Numbered from the stretch's first letter, positions 22,934 to 32,945 are shown. The stretch is 64,000 nt of DNA from Pseudoxanthomonas sp. CF385 (GCF_900104255.1 NZ_FNKZ01000004.1:124001-188000), one strand, 5' to 3'. A program made the numbers and translations. The notes: generated by a model from the sequence alone, not told the origin.

Positions 22934-23938
22934 ATGAGCGAGCAACGCCCCACCATCATCGTCCGACGGGTCAAGAAGGTCGCCGGCGGCGGCCATCACG
23001 GCGGTTCGTGGAAGGTCGCCTATGCGGACTTCGTGACCGCGATGATGGCGTTCTTCCTGGTGATGTGGCTGATGGGCGCCACCACCAACAAGGACCGCGC
23101 GGCGATCTCGGAGTATTTCCGGAATCCCAGCCCGCTGAGCGGCAAGAGCTTCTCCCCCGCACCCGGCCCGGCCGGCCCGGGCGGCGCGAGCACGTCGATG
23201 ATCAAGCTCGGCGGCACGATGGACCTGCCGAAGGGCGAGAGCGACAACCCGTTCGAGAAGCCGCCGGGCGATGCCCAGCAGGTTTCCGAGGAACAGCAGA
23301 AGGCGCAGGAGAAGCAGCGGCTCGAGACGCTGATGCAGGCGCTGCAGGAAGCCATCGGCAAGAGCCAGGCGCTGGAGCCGTTCAAGGACCAGTTGCTGCT
23401 CGACCTGACGCCGGAAGGCCTGCGCATCCAGATCGTCGACCAGCAGAACCGCCCGATGTTCGATCTCGGCGGCACGGTGCTGAAGCCCTACACGCAGGCG
23501 ATCCTCGCCGAGCTGGCCGGCTTCATCAACCAGGTGCCGAACCACATCAGCATCACCGGCCACACGGATACGACGCAGTACACCTCCAACCGCGGCTACA
23601 CCAACTGGGAACTCAGCGCCGAGCGCGCCAACGCCGCACGCCGCGCGCTGGTGGTGGGTGGCATGCAGGAGGACAAGGTGTCGCGCGTGGTCGGCCTGTC
23701 GTCGTCGGTACTGTTCGACAAGCAGAACCCGCAGAACCCGATCAACCGCCGCATCAGCATCGTGGTGATGACCAAGGCCGCCGAGGAAGCGATGCAGGGC
23801 GAAGGCCAGCTGCTCGCCCCCGGCGCACCGAAGCCCGACGCCGACACCGCGATGCCCGACGCGCCGGTGCAGGCGACGGCGACCTCAGCACCGGCGCCGA
23901 CACCGGCGGCCAACGCACAGGACAGCGCAGCGCCCTGA
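22934..23938 (+). CDS. motB: flagellar motor stator protein MotB
   Basis: 334 residues. One N-terminal membrane helix holds the proton-binding Asp in YADFVTAMMAFFLVMWL. The periplasmic OmpA-like peptidoglycan-binding domain contains ITGHTDTT and NRRISIVV. A Pro/Ala-rich C-terminal tail (about 290-334) extends past the usual end. It anchors the MotA/B stator to the cell wall. Confidence 0.95.
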   Translation: MSEQRPTIIVRRVKKVAGGGHHGGSWKVAYADFVTAMMAFFLVMWLMGATTNKDRAAISEYFRNPSPLSGKSFSPAPGPAGPGGASTSMIKLGGTMDLPKGESDNPFEKPPGDAQQVSEEQQKAQEKQRLETLMQALQEAIGKSQALEPFKDQLLLDLTPEGLRIQIVDQQNRPMFDLGGTVLKPYTQAILAELAGFINQVPNHISITGHTDTTQYTSNRGYTNWELSAERANAARRALVVGGMQEDKVSRVVGLSSSVLFDKQNPQNPINRRISIVVMTKAAEEAMQGEGQLLAPGAPKPDADTAMPDAPVQATATSAPAPTPAANAQDSAAP

Positions 23939-23967
23939 CGCCGCATGGACTTACGACCCGCGCACCC

Positions 23968-24387
23968 TCAGCCGGCGGGGCAGCGGGTAAGACGCTTGGT
24001 GCAGTCGCGCGGTCCCCAGTCGCTGCGTCGCCAGCAATAGGTGTCCTGATCCAGGACAACCGCGTCCCACGACACCAGGTTGCCCGCGTCGTCACGCCGA
24101 TCCTCGCCGTCCATGCGCATCGCAAGCGCATTGCCATTCCTGCCGGTGACCGTGTAGCTGGTCAGCTTCAATTCGATAGGCCCCTCCAGCTCGGTGGGCT
24201 GCCGTATGTGCATCCGCTTCCCACCCTTGGCGAAGCTGATCTTCGCCGGCATGCGCTTGCAGTCCGCGCTGCTCCAACCCCATTGACCCGGCAGGATGTC
24301 GTAGGGAGAGAGCACGCCGCCGCGCTCGCCCACGGCGGCCCCGGATGCCAACAGAATGACCAGTGCCACGCATCCCCTCATTTTCAT
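23968..24387 (-). CDS. exported hypothetical protein, 139 residues
   Basis: Signal peptide MKMRGCVALVILLASGAAVG, then a small domain with four Cys (ADCKRMP, TYCWRRS, RDCTKRL, TRCPAG) likely to form disulfides. GGAGGGG just upstream of the ATG confirms the start. I do not recognise the family; the layout suggests a periplasmic beta-rich protein. It converges on motB. Confidence 0.65.
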   Translation of the reverse strand: MKMRGCVALVILLASGAAVGERGGVLSPYDILPGQWGWSSADCKRMPAKISFAKGGKRMHIRQPTELEGPIELKLTSYTVTGRNGNALAMRMDGEDRRDDAGNLVSWDAVVLDQDTYCWRRSDWGPRDCTKRLTRCPAG

Positions 24388-24464
24388 GCGCCCCTCCGTA
24401 AGGCCTGCATCCCTCCCGAAGCGTGCATCCGCATGCTTCTCCACGCAAGCCGTAGTACGCAACG

Positions 24465-24887
24465 TCATGGCGATCTCGAAGCAGGCCCCTTCACCTCGAT
24501 GGTGTTGCCATCGGGATCGTCGAAATAGAGCGAGGGCCCGTCGCCTTCCGCGCCGAAGTTGATCGCCACCGGCGCCGGCGTGATGCCGAAGCGCGCCAGA
24601 TGCGCACGCAGCGCCGCCTCGTCGAACGGCTCGATGCGCAGGCAGAGGTGATCGACGTTGCGTCCCTCCTCGCCCGCCGCTGCCCCGCCACGCGCGCCCA
24701 GCGTCCCGTCGACGCTGACCAGATCGATCATCGAAGCGCCCGCGCGCAGATGCACCAGGCCCAGGTGTTCGCGTTGGCGCACCACCTGGCAGCCCAGCAC
24801 GTCGCCGTAGAAACGGAGGCTGCGCGCGAGATCGCGCACGCGCAGGACGAGGTGGTCGATCCGCTCGACTTCGAAAGGCCGCGTCAT
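24465..24887 (-). CDS. VOC-family (glyoxalase/dioxygenase fold) protein
   Basis: 140 residues with paired beta-alpha-beta motifs. It opens RIDHLVLRVRDLARSLRFYGDVLG. The metal-ligand positions are His near the start, HLCLRI in the middle and a final acidic residue in DDPDGNTIEVKG. This is the type seen in small VirD/fosfomycin-resistance-like VOC proteins. CAGGAG 10 nt upstream supports the ATG. The substrate is unknown. Confidence 0.85.
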   Translation of the reverse strand: MTRPFEVERIDHLVLRVRDLARSLRFYGDVLGCQVVRQREHLGLVHLRAGASMIDLVSVDGTLGARGGAAAGEEGRNVDHLCLRIEPFDEAALRAHLARFGITPAPVAINFGAEGDGPSLYFDDPDGNTIEVKGPASRSP

Positions 24888-25085
24888 CGGAGACAACTCC
24901 TGGAGGGTTGCAGGTGCGACGATCCGGGGGACGCGATTTCGACATCGGGTGCGACATCACGGCGTTGACGCAGCTGAACGGAGCGCGCACAATCCGCGCC
25001 GATCAGCCAGCACCGAGTCGCTTCATAGAAGTTCTCACCGCCAGCGGAACGTGCCCTCCGGGCCCCCACTCGCTCCGAGAACTCG

Positions 25086-27656
25086 ATGAAACTTCTGACC
25101 CTGGCGATCCTGTCGGCGTTGTCCGCCGGCGCGCACGCGGCTGACGCCGCATCCTCCGACACGCCCGCTCCGGCCACCGCCGTTCCGCCGGCGACCACGC
25201 CGGAATATCTCAAGCCCACGACGCTCGATACGCTGAAGGTCATCGGCCAGCGCCTGTTCCCGTATCAGGAAGGCCTGATGCTGGACGAGCGCTACATCGA
25301 CGAGCAGGCCAAGGGCAATGGCGATATCGCGACATTGCTGCGGATCAACCCGAACGTGCAGTTCGACGATACGGCGTCCCACTCACGCAACATGGGCGAG
25401 ATCCGGCCCGCCGAGATCAGCATCAACGGCGGCCTGTACTACCAGAACGCCTTCGTGGTCGACGGCGCAAGCTTCAACAACGACCTCGACCCCGCCAGCA
25501 ACAACCCGAACCATTTCGCCGATCCGCCGAGCCATACGCAGGGCATCGCGATCGACACCAGCCTGATCGGCAGCCTCACCGTCTATGACAGCAACGTGCC
25601 GGCGAGTTACGGCGGCTTCAATGGTGGCGTCGTCGATGCGGAGACCCGCCAGGCCAAGGATGCGTTCTCGGGCAAGCTGTCATTCCGCATGACCCGCTCG
25701 GTCTGGAACGAAGTGCATGTGAACGATGACTACCGCCAGGTCTTCGAGGAGTCCTCGAGCCTCGCGAACCAGCCCATCTACGACAAGCACCAGGCCAACC
25801 TGACCCTGGAAGGGCGGACCGCCTCCGGCATCGGCCTGATCGGCACGATCAACCGTACGCGCTCGGAAATCCCGCTGCGTGCCCATTCGGGCGGGCGGAC
25901 GCCCGAGTTCGACGAGCCCGTGAAGGACACCATCCGCGAGAACACCAGCTACAGCCTGCGCGGCGACTGGAAGAACGACACTGGGCTGACCCTGAGCGGC
26001 AGCGTCGTCTATGCGCCGACCGACGAGACGTACTTCATCGAGAACGCGCGTGATTCCTGGTTCGACCTGAAGCAAGGCGGCCCGATCATCAGCCTGCGCG
26101 CTACGCTGGACCACGGCGCCTGGACCTTGGGCAACACCCTCAGCTACTCCGACCTGGACAGTTCGCGTCGTAGCGACGTGGACTTCTGGCGCAGCTGGCG
26201 CTGGTCGGAGGACAAGAACTGGGGCACGAATCCCAGTGCATCCGGCCTGAGTACCGAGGGCAATTGGGGCAACGTGGACCAGACCAATCGCACCCTGGCC
26301 TACAAGTTCATCGCGGACCGTGATGCGATCTCTTTCGGGAACACCCAGCACCGACTGCAGTTCGGCGCGGAGGCCTCCCGACGCGAAGCCACGTATCGCC
26401 GGCTTAACGACCACTACGCGTGGATCTCACCCCTCGCCACGTCCACCTGCACGGACGCCCGGGGCGTCGTCGATACCGTCACCTGCTCGCTGGCGCCGGC
26501 ACGCGGCTTCAATGGCCGCGGCCAGTTCCTATCCCGCCTGACGACCTACCACGCAGGCTACTTCGAGGCCGAATCCACGGACTGGGCCGCGTTTGCACAG
26601 GACGACATCCGCGCCGGCAACTGGAGCTTCCGTCCTGGCGTACGCGTGGACGGGAGCACGCTGACCGAGCAGACCACCATCGCGCCACGCTTCGCGATGT
26701 CGTGGGACCTGTTCGGCAACCAGCAATCGTTGCTGACGGCAGGCGCGAACCGCTACTACGGCCGCAATTTCTTCGCCTACAAGCTGCGCGAAGGCCGTGA
26801 ACGCCTCGAGACCAGCCAGTCGCGCGTGGCGACGGGGGGGAACGCGCTGGTCTGGAGCGCGCCGGTGCAGTCGACCACGCAAACGCGATTTGAGGAACTC
26901 GACGTTCCCCATAGCGACGAGCTCAGCCTGGGCTTCAACCAGGCATGGGGGAACTATGACCTCAATGCCAAGTACGTCCGCCGCGAGAACCGCGATGAAG
27001 TCATGCGCGTGCGCGTCGCCAGTGGCGATTCCAGTGGCTACTACTCGGCCAATGTGTACGAGTACCAGAACGTCGGGCGCGCCGAGAGCGACACCTACAC
27101 GCTCAGCATCGGCGCCCGTCGGCCATGGCAATGGGGGCCCAGCACCAGCACCGCGCAACTCGCGTTCGACTACACCGACACCCGGCGAGCCTATACCGGG
27201 TCGTACCAAGATTACTCGACCAACTACGACGAGACCGACTACAACGCCATCGTGCGGTACGAGGGCGACATCATGCGTGCGTACGATATTCCCGCCGACA
27301 GCTTCAACCGCCCGTGGACGGCACGACTGGCCACGCAGACCCGGATCGAGGCCTGGGGGCTGCTGTGGAGCAACTTCCTGCGCTATCGCGCCGGCTATCT
27401 CGGCGTGAGCCAGGTGGGCTACGAGGATTACCAGGGCGATCGCATCGAGGTCTTCGAACAGGTGGATTACCCCCACAGCTTCACCTGGGACACCGTCGTC
27501 GAGTACGCCTTCGATCTTCCCCACGAGCAACAGATCTACGCGCGCATCGAAGTACAGAATGCCCTCAACCGCGCCAACCGGATCAGCGGCTCGACTTACG
27601 CCGCCTTGTACGAACCGGGCCGCAGTTACTGGCTGGAACTGGGTTACCGGTTCTAG
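25086..27656 (+). CDS. TonB-dependent receptor
   Basis: 856-residue outer-membrane receptor. A signal peptide (MKLLTLAILSALSAGAHA) and a plug domain (about 50-190, with VNGG-like INGGLYYQNAFVVDG) precede a long barrel ending in the aromatic residue of WLELGYRF. There is no STN signalling domain. The stop is 2 nt before a MauG-like dihaem peroxidase gene, so the two form an operon. The ligand is unknown. Pairing of receptor and peroxidase suggests uptake of a metal complex or substrate that the peroxidase modifies. Confidence 0.92.
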   Translation: MKLLTLAILSALSAGAHAADAASSDTPAPATAVPPATTPEYLKPTTLDTLKVIGQRLFPYQEGLMLDERYIDEQAKGNGDIATLLRINPNVQFDDTASHSRNMGEIRPAEISINGGLYYQNAFVVDGASFNNDLDPASNNPNHFADPPSHTQGIAIDTSLIGSLTVYDSNVPASYGGFNGGVVDAETRQAKDAFSGKLSFRMTRSVWNEVHVNDDYRQVFEESSSLANQPIYDKHQANLTLEGRTASGIGLIGTINRTRSEIPLRAHSGGRTPEFDEPVKDTIRENTSYSLRGDWKNDTGLTLSGSVVYAPTDETYFIENARDSWFDLKQGGPIISLRATLDHGAWTLGNTLSYSDLDSSRRSDVDFWRSWRWSEDKNWGTNPSASGLSTEGNWGNVDQTNRTLAYKFIADRDAISFGNTQHRLQFGAEASRREATYRRLNDHYAWISPLATSTCTDARGVVDTVTCSLAPARGFNGRGQFLSRLTTYHAGYFEAESTDWAAFAQDDIRAGNWSFRPGVRVDGSTLTEQTTIAPRFAMSWDLFGNQQSLLTAGANRYYGRNFFAYKLREGRERLETSQSRVATGGNALVWSAPVQSTTQTRFEELDVPHSDELSLGFNQAWGNYDLNAKYVRRENRDEVMRVRVASGDSSGYYSANVYEYQNVGRAESDTYTLSIGARRPWQWGPSTSTAQLAFDYTDTRRAYTGSYQDYSTNYDETDYNAIVRYEGDIMRAYDIPADSFNRPWTARLATQTRIEAWGLLWSNFLRYRAGYLGVSQVGYEDYQGDRIEVFEQVDYPHSFTWDTVVEYAFDLPHEQQIYARIEVQNALNRANRISGSTYAALYEPGRSYWLELGYRF

Positions 27657-27658
27657 TC

Positions 27659-28831
27659 ATGCGCAAGACACGTCGCCTGATCGCCCTCGTCCTGTTCCTG
27701 CCCATGCCCGGCCTGTGGCTGGGCGCTGGGATCGCGCAGGCACGCGTCGACGACGCTCCGATACCCACAGCCCCCACCCTCGCCGAATGCCGCCAGCGCA
27801 TCGCCGTCAGCGCGCCGCGCATCGATATCGATTGCCTGCGTCGGGTGTACGCGCGACCCATCGCCGAATGGCCGGCGCCGACCGTGGATGCCGGCGCGGC
27901 CTGGCAGGAACTCGCACCGCTGCCCGACGCCGCGCCGGCACCGTCCGACAATCCGCAGACGCCGGACAAGATCGCGCTGGGCAAGCGGCTGTTCGAAGAC
28001 CCGCGCCTGTCGCGCAGCGGCCAGATCGCCTGCGCCAGCTGCCACGACCGGCAACTGGGCTGGGGCGATGGCCGCAGCGTGTCGTTCGGCCACGATCGCC
28101 AGGCGGGCAAGCGCAACGCCTTGAATGTGTCGATGGCGGGATTCTCGTCTCCGTTGTTCTGGGACGGACGCGCGGCGACGCTGGAGGCGCAGGCGCTGCA
28201 CCCGATCCAGGACTCCACAGAGATGGCCTTCACCCCGCGCGAACTGGAGAGGCGCCTCAACCGCGAGACCGACTATGCCGTCGCGTTCGCGCGCGTGTTC
28301 GGCGAGCGCAAGGTCACGATGGTGCGTGTCGCGCAGGCGTTGGCGAGTTACCAGCGCAGCCTGGTGCCGCGCTTCAACCGCTTCGACCGCTTCCTCGAAG
28401 GCCAGCGCGATGTGCTGGACGACCAGCAGCTCTGGGGCCTGCACCTGTTCCGCACCCAGGCGCGCTGCATGAACTGCCACAGCGGCCCCGCACTGACGGA
28501 CAACCGCTTCCACAATCTCGGTCTGCACTTCTACGGGCGCTCGAAGGAAGACCTGGGGCGCTACCGCGTGACCGGCGATCCCGCCGACAGCGGCAAGTTC
28601 CGCACGCCAACCTTGCGTAACGTCGGCAAGACCGGACCGTACATGCACAGCGGTGGCTTCATGGAACTGCGCGGCGTGGTGAACATGTACAACGTCGGCA
28701 TGCCGCGGCCGGGGCGCAAGCCGGAGCAATCGAAAGACCCTCTGTTCCCGCAGGTCGATCCGCTGCTCAAGCCGCTGGACCTGCACAAGACGGAACTCGA
28801 GGCGATCACCGAATTCCTGCGGACGCTGTGA
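27659..28831 (+). CDS. dihaem cytochrome c peroxidase / MauG-like protein
   Basis: 390 residues, exported (hydrophobic start ending near IAQARV). Two c-type haem motifs, CASCH and CMNCH, lie in the bacterial CcpA/MauG fold, with landmarks GKRLFEDPRLSRSGQIACASC and LRNVGKTGPYMHSGGF. It has an extra N-terminal segment of about 100 residues before the first haem domain. It is coupled to the TonB receptor upstream. It may reduce peroxide or oxidatively modify a ligand; MauG/MbnH-type function cannot be separated from CcpA by eye. Confidence 0.9.
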   Translation: MRKTRRLIALVLFLPMPGLWLGAGIAQARVDDAPIPTAPTLAECRQRIAVSAPRIDIDCLRRVYARPIAEWPAPTVDAGAAWQELAPLPDAAPAPSDNPQTPDKIALGKRLFEDPRLSRSGQIACASCHDRQLGWGDGRSVSFGHDRQAGKRNALNVSMAGFSSPLFWDGRAATLEAQALHPIQDSTEMAFTPRELERRLNRETDYAVAFARVFGERKVTMVRVAQALASYQRSLVPRFNRFDRFLEGQRDVLDDQQLWGLHLFRTQARCMNCHSGPALTDNRFHNLGLHFYGRSKEDLGRYRVTGDPADSGKFRTPTLRNVGKTGPYMHSGGFMELRGVVNMYNVGMPRPGRKPEQSKDPLFPQVDPLLKPLDLHKTELEAITEFLRTL

Positions 28832-28841
28832 TGCCGATCCG

Positions 28842-29393
28842 CTAGAACGCGTCGCTACCGGGCCGGAGCTCCACGCCCATCACCGCAGCGAGCTGCTGCA
28901 TGCCCTCGTCGTCGCGGCGCAGTGCCATCCAGCCGGCATAAGCATCGCCGCCGGTGTTCCAGTTCCACAGCGTGTAGCCATGCTCGCGCAGGCGATCGTA
29001 GGCGGTCGCCATCAGCACCGGCACCTCGATCTCGTCCATGAAGTCCTCGTCGCTGGTGTCGCCGCCCCAGTCGATCTCGATGGCATAGCGCGCGGCGAGC
29101 TGGTTGACGCAATCGACGAAGGACTCCGCGTCCTTCCCATCCACGTAGAACCCCGACGTCCAGTCGATCGCATCCTTCAGCGCCCAGAGGACCTGATCCG
29201 CCTCCAGGCCTTCCTCGCCGGTGGCGTCGCGGTAGGCCGCGAACTGACGCAGCGCGGTTTCCTCATCGCCCGGATTGATCAGGACCAGCAGGTTCCACAC
29301 CAGCGCCTCGGTATCGTCCAGGTCCATGTCGTCTTCGTCGTCGAAGGCATGGCGGAAGTTGTCGTCGGGATCGAATTCGTTGTCGGGATGCAT
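28842..29393 (-). CDS. acidic conserved protein, possibly DUF6630
   Basis: 183 residues, very acidic at the N-terminus (DPDDNFRHAFDDEDDMDLDD). A helical-beta body follows with DWTSGFYVDGKDAESFVDC and LREHGYTLWNWNTGGDAY. The sequence resembles xanthomonad proteins annotated DUF6630. Cytoplasmic, no known function. It converges on the peroxidase gene. Confidence 0.7.
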   Translation of the reverse strand: MHPDNEFDPDDNFRHAFDDEDDMDLDDTEALVWNLLVLINPGDEETALRQFAAYRDATGEEGLEADQVLWALKDAIDWTSGFYVDGKDAESFVDCVNQLAARYAIEIDWGGDTSDEDFMDEIEVPVLMATAYDRLREHGYTLWNWNTGGDAYAGWMALRRDDEGMQQLAAVMGVELRPGSDAF

Positions 29394-29538
29394 GGCGATA
29401 CGCGTGCGGCAGGGAACGGGTGTGATGGTACGCGTTGCCGGCGGCGGCGGCGTGGCCGGCGGACCGGCGGCGTGGTGTTCGCGGGCCCGGCGTTCTATCG
29501 TGGCACCGCCGGCGCGGGCCGGCCTGCCGGAGCCGGCG

Positions 29539-30249
29539 ATGTTCAACCCACGTGCCGTGGCCAGGACGGTGCCGATCGGCGACGGACGCCACTGTGTCGT
29601 CATCGACGATGCGCTGGTCGGCCCGGAGCGCCTGCCCGCCTTCGCGCACGCCTACCGGGAGGACTTCGAACAGGCGCATGCGAACCAGTTCCCGGGCGTG
29701 CAGCTGCGCCTGCCCGACGAGTTCACCGGCCTGCTGGACGACGTCTTCCGCGAGCACGCCCGGCGCCCGCTCGGTGCGCGGCGCACGCTGTTCGGCGCGA
29801 GCCGGCTTTCGCTGTACACCTCGTCGCCTCAGGCCCTCGCGCCCCCTCACTGGAGTCCGCGGCGCATCCGTGCGTTCGAACCCGGCCACTGCATCGTGCT
29901 GGCGGAGCTGTTCCTGTTCCGGGACGAAGCGTTGGGTGGCCTGCGGTTCTTCGTGCCGCGGGTGTCGCCGCAACAGATCGAGCGGATGGAGCACGACGCC
30001 GAAGCGCTGGCGCCGGACGAGTTCTCGCACCGCCATGGCGTGAGCGCCGGTTATCCGCACGGCGCCAGCGCCAACTTCGCCGACGCGCTGAACGTGCCGG
30101 CGCGCTGGAACCGCCTGGTTTTCCATGACGGCGCCAGTTTCCACGCCCCGGACATCGCGGAGCCCGCGCGGCTGGCGGCCGATCCGCGCACCGGCCGCCT
30201 CAGCCTGACGGCCGCATTCACCTGCAGCCGTCCGCGCGTGGCGTGGTGA
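29539..30249 (+). CDS. DUF6445 family protein
   Basis: 236 residues. The pattern HCVVIDDALVGPERL, then LAELFLFRDEALGGLRFFVPR and a C-terminal RWNRLVFHDGASFHAPDI is like DUF6445. This family often accompanies tryptophan-halogenase and TonB-receptor clusters and resembles 2-oxoglutarate oxygenases. A 2OG-type His-x-Asp can be suggested but not confirmed. GGAG lies just upstream of the ATG. Confidence 0.75.
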   Translation: MFNPRAVARTVPIGDGRHCVVIDDALVGPERLPAFAHAYREDFEQAHANQFPGVQLRLPDEFTGLLDDVFREHARRPLGARRTLFGASRLSLYTSSPQALAPPHWSPRRIRAFEPGHCIVLAELFLFRDEALGGLRFFVPRVSPQQIERMEHDAEALAPDEFSHRHGVSAGYPHGASANFADALNVPARWNRLVFHDGASFHAPDIAEPARLAADPRTGRLSLTAAFTCSRPRVAW

Positions 30250-30300
30250 TGCCGCGCTTCGGGTATTCTTGCGCTCCCGAAGCACGCACGACGCACCGCC

Positions 30301-30549
30301 ATGTCCGACACGCCTCCCGACCGCCTGTCCTCCGATCCGCGCAGCCCGTTCCACAACGCCGAGGCGATGGACCGCGGCGTGGGCATCCGCTTCAACGGCG
30401 TGGAGCGCGACAACGTCGAGGAATACTGCATCAGCGAAGGCTGGGTGCGCGTGCCGGTCGGCAAGTCGAAGGACCGTCGGGGCAACCCGATGACGATGAA
30501 GGTCAAGGGCACCGTGGAAGCCTGGTTCCGCTCGCCTTCGGCCGAGTAA
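30301..30549 (+). CDS. DUF3297 family protein
   Basis: 82 residues. MSDTPPDRLSSDPRSPFHN and GIRFNGVERDNVEEYCISEGWVRV are the conserved features of DUF3297, a small glutathione-peroxidase-adjacent or standalone protein of proteobacteria. Function unknown. It stands alone between DUF6445 and a YciI gene. Confidence 0.88.
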   Translation: MSDTPPDRLSSDPRSPFHNAEAMDRGVGIRFNGVERDNVEEYCISEGWVRVPVGKSKDRRGNPMTMKVKGTVEAWFRSPSAE

Positions 30550-30628
30550 CCGCGGTCACGCTGCCGGAACATCGGCCGCCACGGACCCGTGGCACAATCC
30601 CGGCCTGCCACGCACGCCGGGAGGGCGC

Positions 30629-31003
30629 ATGAAGTTCCTGCTGATGGTCTACACGGACGATTCCCTGATCGAAGCGCTGCCCGACGGCGCGTTCGACCGG
30701 ATGATGCACGGCTGCATCACCCACGCCGACGAACTGAAGGCCGGCGGCACGCTGATCGAATCGCAGCAGCTCGAACACGGCAGCAGCGCGCGTACCGTGC
30801 GCGTGCGCGACGGCAAGACCAGCGTCGTCGACGGCCCTTTCGCCGAGACCAAGGAAATCCTGGGCGGCTACAACCTGATCGAAGCCGACAGCCTCGAGGA
30901 GGCGGTCAGGATCGCGCAGGAATTCCCGTGGATCGGCACCGGCAGCATCGAGGTACGGCCGGTGCGCGATTTCGACGCGGTCCGCAGGCGCGTGGGCGCC
31001 TGA
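30629..31003 (+). CDS. YciI family (DGPF domain) protein
   Basis: 124 residues, ferredoxin-like fold. It begins MKFLLMVYTDDS and contains VVDGPFAETKEILGGY, the DGPF motif of the YCII family. Such proteins occur beside ECF sigma factors or VOC proteins; here none is directly adjacent. It ends 7 bp from the convergent S9 peptidase. Confidence 0.9.
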   Translation: MKFLLMVYTDDSLIEALPDGAFDRMMHGCITHADELKAGGTLIESQQLEHGSSARTVRVRDGKTSVVDGPFAETKEILGGYNLIEADSLEEAVRIAQEFPWIGTGSIEVRPVRDFDAVRRRVGA

Positions 31004-31010
31004 TCCCGCC

Positions 31011-32945
31011 CTACTTCGCCTTCGCGCCACCGAGATGGCGTGAGAGGAAGCCCAGCAGCTGCGTGTAGTAGGTACGCCGATTGGCTTCGGCATAGAAGCC
31101 GTGGCCTTCGGTGCGCACGTACAGCGTCTCCACCGGCACGCCCGCCGCCTTCAGCGCCTTCTCCATCCGCTCGGTGTGCGCCTGCGGCGCGATCTCGTCC
31201 TTGCCGCCGGCCGCGAGGAACACCGGCACGCGGATCCTGGACGCGAGCGAGGTGGGCGAGATGTCGGCCAGGGCGGTACGGTCGTCGCCCACCCAGTCGT
31301 TCATGTAGTTGCCCAGCCACTTGGCGTTGCGCGACTTCTGCCGGTGCATCAGCTCCAGGTCGTAGACGCCCACGTAGCCTGCGGCGCAGCGGTACATGTC
31401 CGGCTCCTTGGCCACGCCCATCAGCGCGGCATAGCCGCCGTAACTGGCGCCGTACAGGCAGATGCGCTGCGGGTCGGCGATCTTCTGCTCGATCGCCCAG
31501 CGCGTGGCGTCGGTCAGGTCGTCCTGCATCGCACCGCCCCACTCGCGCGCGCCGGCCTGCATGTACGCACGCCCGTAATTGCCCGAGCCGCGGAAGTTCA
31601 GGCGCAGCACGGCATAGCCGGCGCGCGCGAGCATCTGCGCTTCGTCATCGATTTCCCAGCGGTCGAAGATGCCGATCGGCCCACCATGCGGCATGACCAC
31701 CAGCGGCAGCGGACCCTGGCTGCCGCGGGGACGCGTCAGGTAGCCGTGCAGCGCCAGGCCATCGCGCGCCTTCAACGAAACCGACTCGCTGGGCGCGATG
31801 GTTGCCGGATCCAGCCACTTGCGCCGGCTGAAGATCAGGTCGGCGGCGTTCGTCTCCGTATTGAAGAGATAGAAATCGCCGGGGCTGGTGTCGTTCCAGA
31901 TATGGACGATCTTCAGCTTGCCGTCGCGCGTGCCGGAGGTGATCAGGATCGAATGGCCCGGGAACGACCGCTCCAGCTTGCGGTACAGGCGGGCGGTCTC
32001 CGACGTGTTGTCGAAGAACACCGTGCGGAGCTTGTCGTGCATGAAGAAGCTGCCCACCGGCGTGCGCCCGCCCGGTGCCCGGATGATCCGATAGGGATCG
32101 ACCACCGCGTCGCGCAGCAGTTGCGTGCGCTCGCCGGTCACCGTATCCAGCGCCACGATCGCGTCCGGCCCTTCGCGCTGCTCGACCTGCAGGTAGGCGG
32201 TACGCCCATCGGCGGCGAAACCCAGCGGCGCCTCGACGCGGCGCGTCGTGTTCTCGTCGTTGATCAGCGTCCACGGCGTCTCGTCGTTGGCCCGGTGATA
32301 CAGCTTGCTGGCGTTGTCCTCGCCCGCGCCCCGTGCGAAGCGCACCTGGCCGGCCGCATCCACGACGAAGTCCGCACGACGCACCGGCGCGGTAGCCAGC
32401 GCATCGAGGTTGCCGTTGTAGGCATCCAGGCTCATCAGCCGGGTGTTCGGCATCGAGGTGTCCAACGCGTACATGCTGATCAGCACCTTGCGCGGATCGT
32501 TCGGCATCGGATCGACGAGGTACGCCGCCCGCGGCTGCAGCTCGGTACCGTCCAGGCCGTAGCGACCGAAGATCTGCCGGCGGACCGTGCCGTCCACATT
32601 CGTGGCGTACAGCTCGCCGGTCGCGTAAGGCTGGTCGCGCGACCCGTACTTCTTCGCCACCGAGACGACGACGCGCTCGTCGCTCACCCACCACACATCG
32701 TCGATGATGCTGTCGCGGCCGGCATGGATCTTGGCGGTGATCTGGCGGTCGCTGCGCCGCTGCACGGCCAGGATCGTCTGGTCCTCCATCGGCACGGTCA
32801 GTGCGTAGTACTCGCCCGTGGGCGAGATCTTCAGGGTCTCCAGCACGTCCTGCTTGAGGAACGGCTCCAGGTCCACCTGCGCCTGCGCCCACGGCGCCAT
32901 CAGGCATCCCAGCAGGATGCCCACACTCCTTGTTCCCCACCCCAT
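31011..32945 (-). CDS. S9 family peptidase (prolyl oligopeptidase fold), exported
   Basis: 644 residues. A signal peptide (VGILLGCLMAPWAQA) and a seven-bladed propeller precede an alpha/beta-hydrolase domain. The catalytic triad is Ser in YGASYGGY, Asp in AGGKDEIAP and His in TEGHGF. The ATG is chosen with GGGAGG 6 nt upstream over an in-frame ATG 18 nt earlier. It probably releases di- or oligopeptides in the periplasm, as DPP/acylaminoacyl-peptidase relatives do. Confidence 0.9.
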   Translation of the reverse strand: MGWGTRSVGILLGCLMAPWAQAQVDLEPFLKQDVLETLKISPTGEYYALTVPMEDQTILAVQRRSDRQITAKIHAGRDSIIDDVWWVSDERVVVSVAKKYGSRDQPYATGELYATNVDGTVRRQIFGRYGLDGTELQPRAAYLVDPMPNDPRKVLISMYALDTSMPNTRLMSLDAYNGNLDALATAPVRRADFVVDAAGQVRFARGAGEDNASKLYHRANDETPWTLINDENTTRRVEAPLGFAADGRTAYLQVEQREGPDAIVALDTVTGERTQLLRDAVVDPYRIIRAPGGRTPVGSFFMHDKLRTVFFDNTSETARLYRKLERSFPGHSILITSGTRDGKLKIVHIWNDTSPGDFYLFNTETNAADLIFSRRKWLDPATIAPSESVSLKARDGLALHGYLTRPRGSQGPLPLVVMPHGGPIGIFDRWEIDDEAQMLARAGYAVLRLNFRGSGNYGRAYMQAGAREWGGAMQDDLTDATRWAIEQKIADPQRICLYGASYGGYAALMGVAKEPDMYRCAAGYVGVYDLELMHRQKSRNAKWLGNYMNDWVGDDRTALADISPTSLASRIRVPVFLAAGGKDEIAPQAHTERMEKALKAAGVPVETLYVRTEGHGFYAEANRRTYYTQLLGFLSRHLGGAKAK

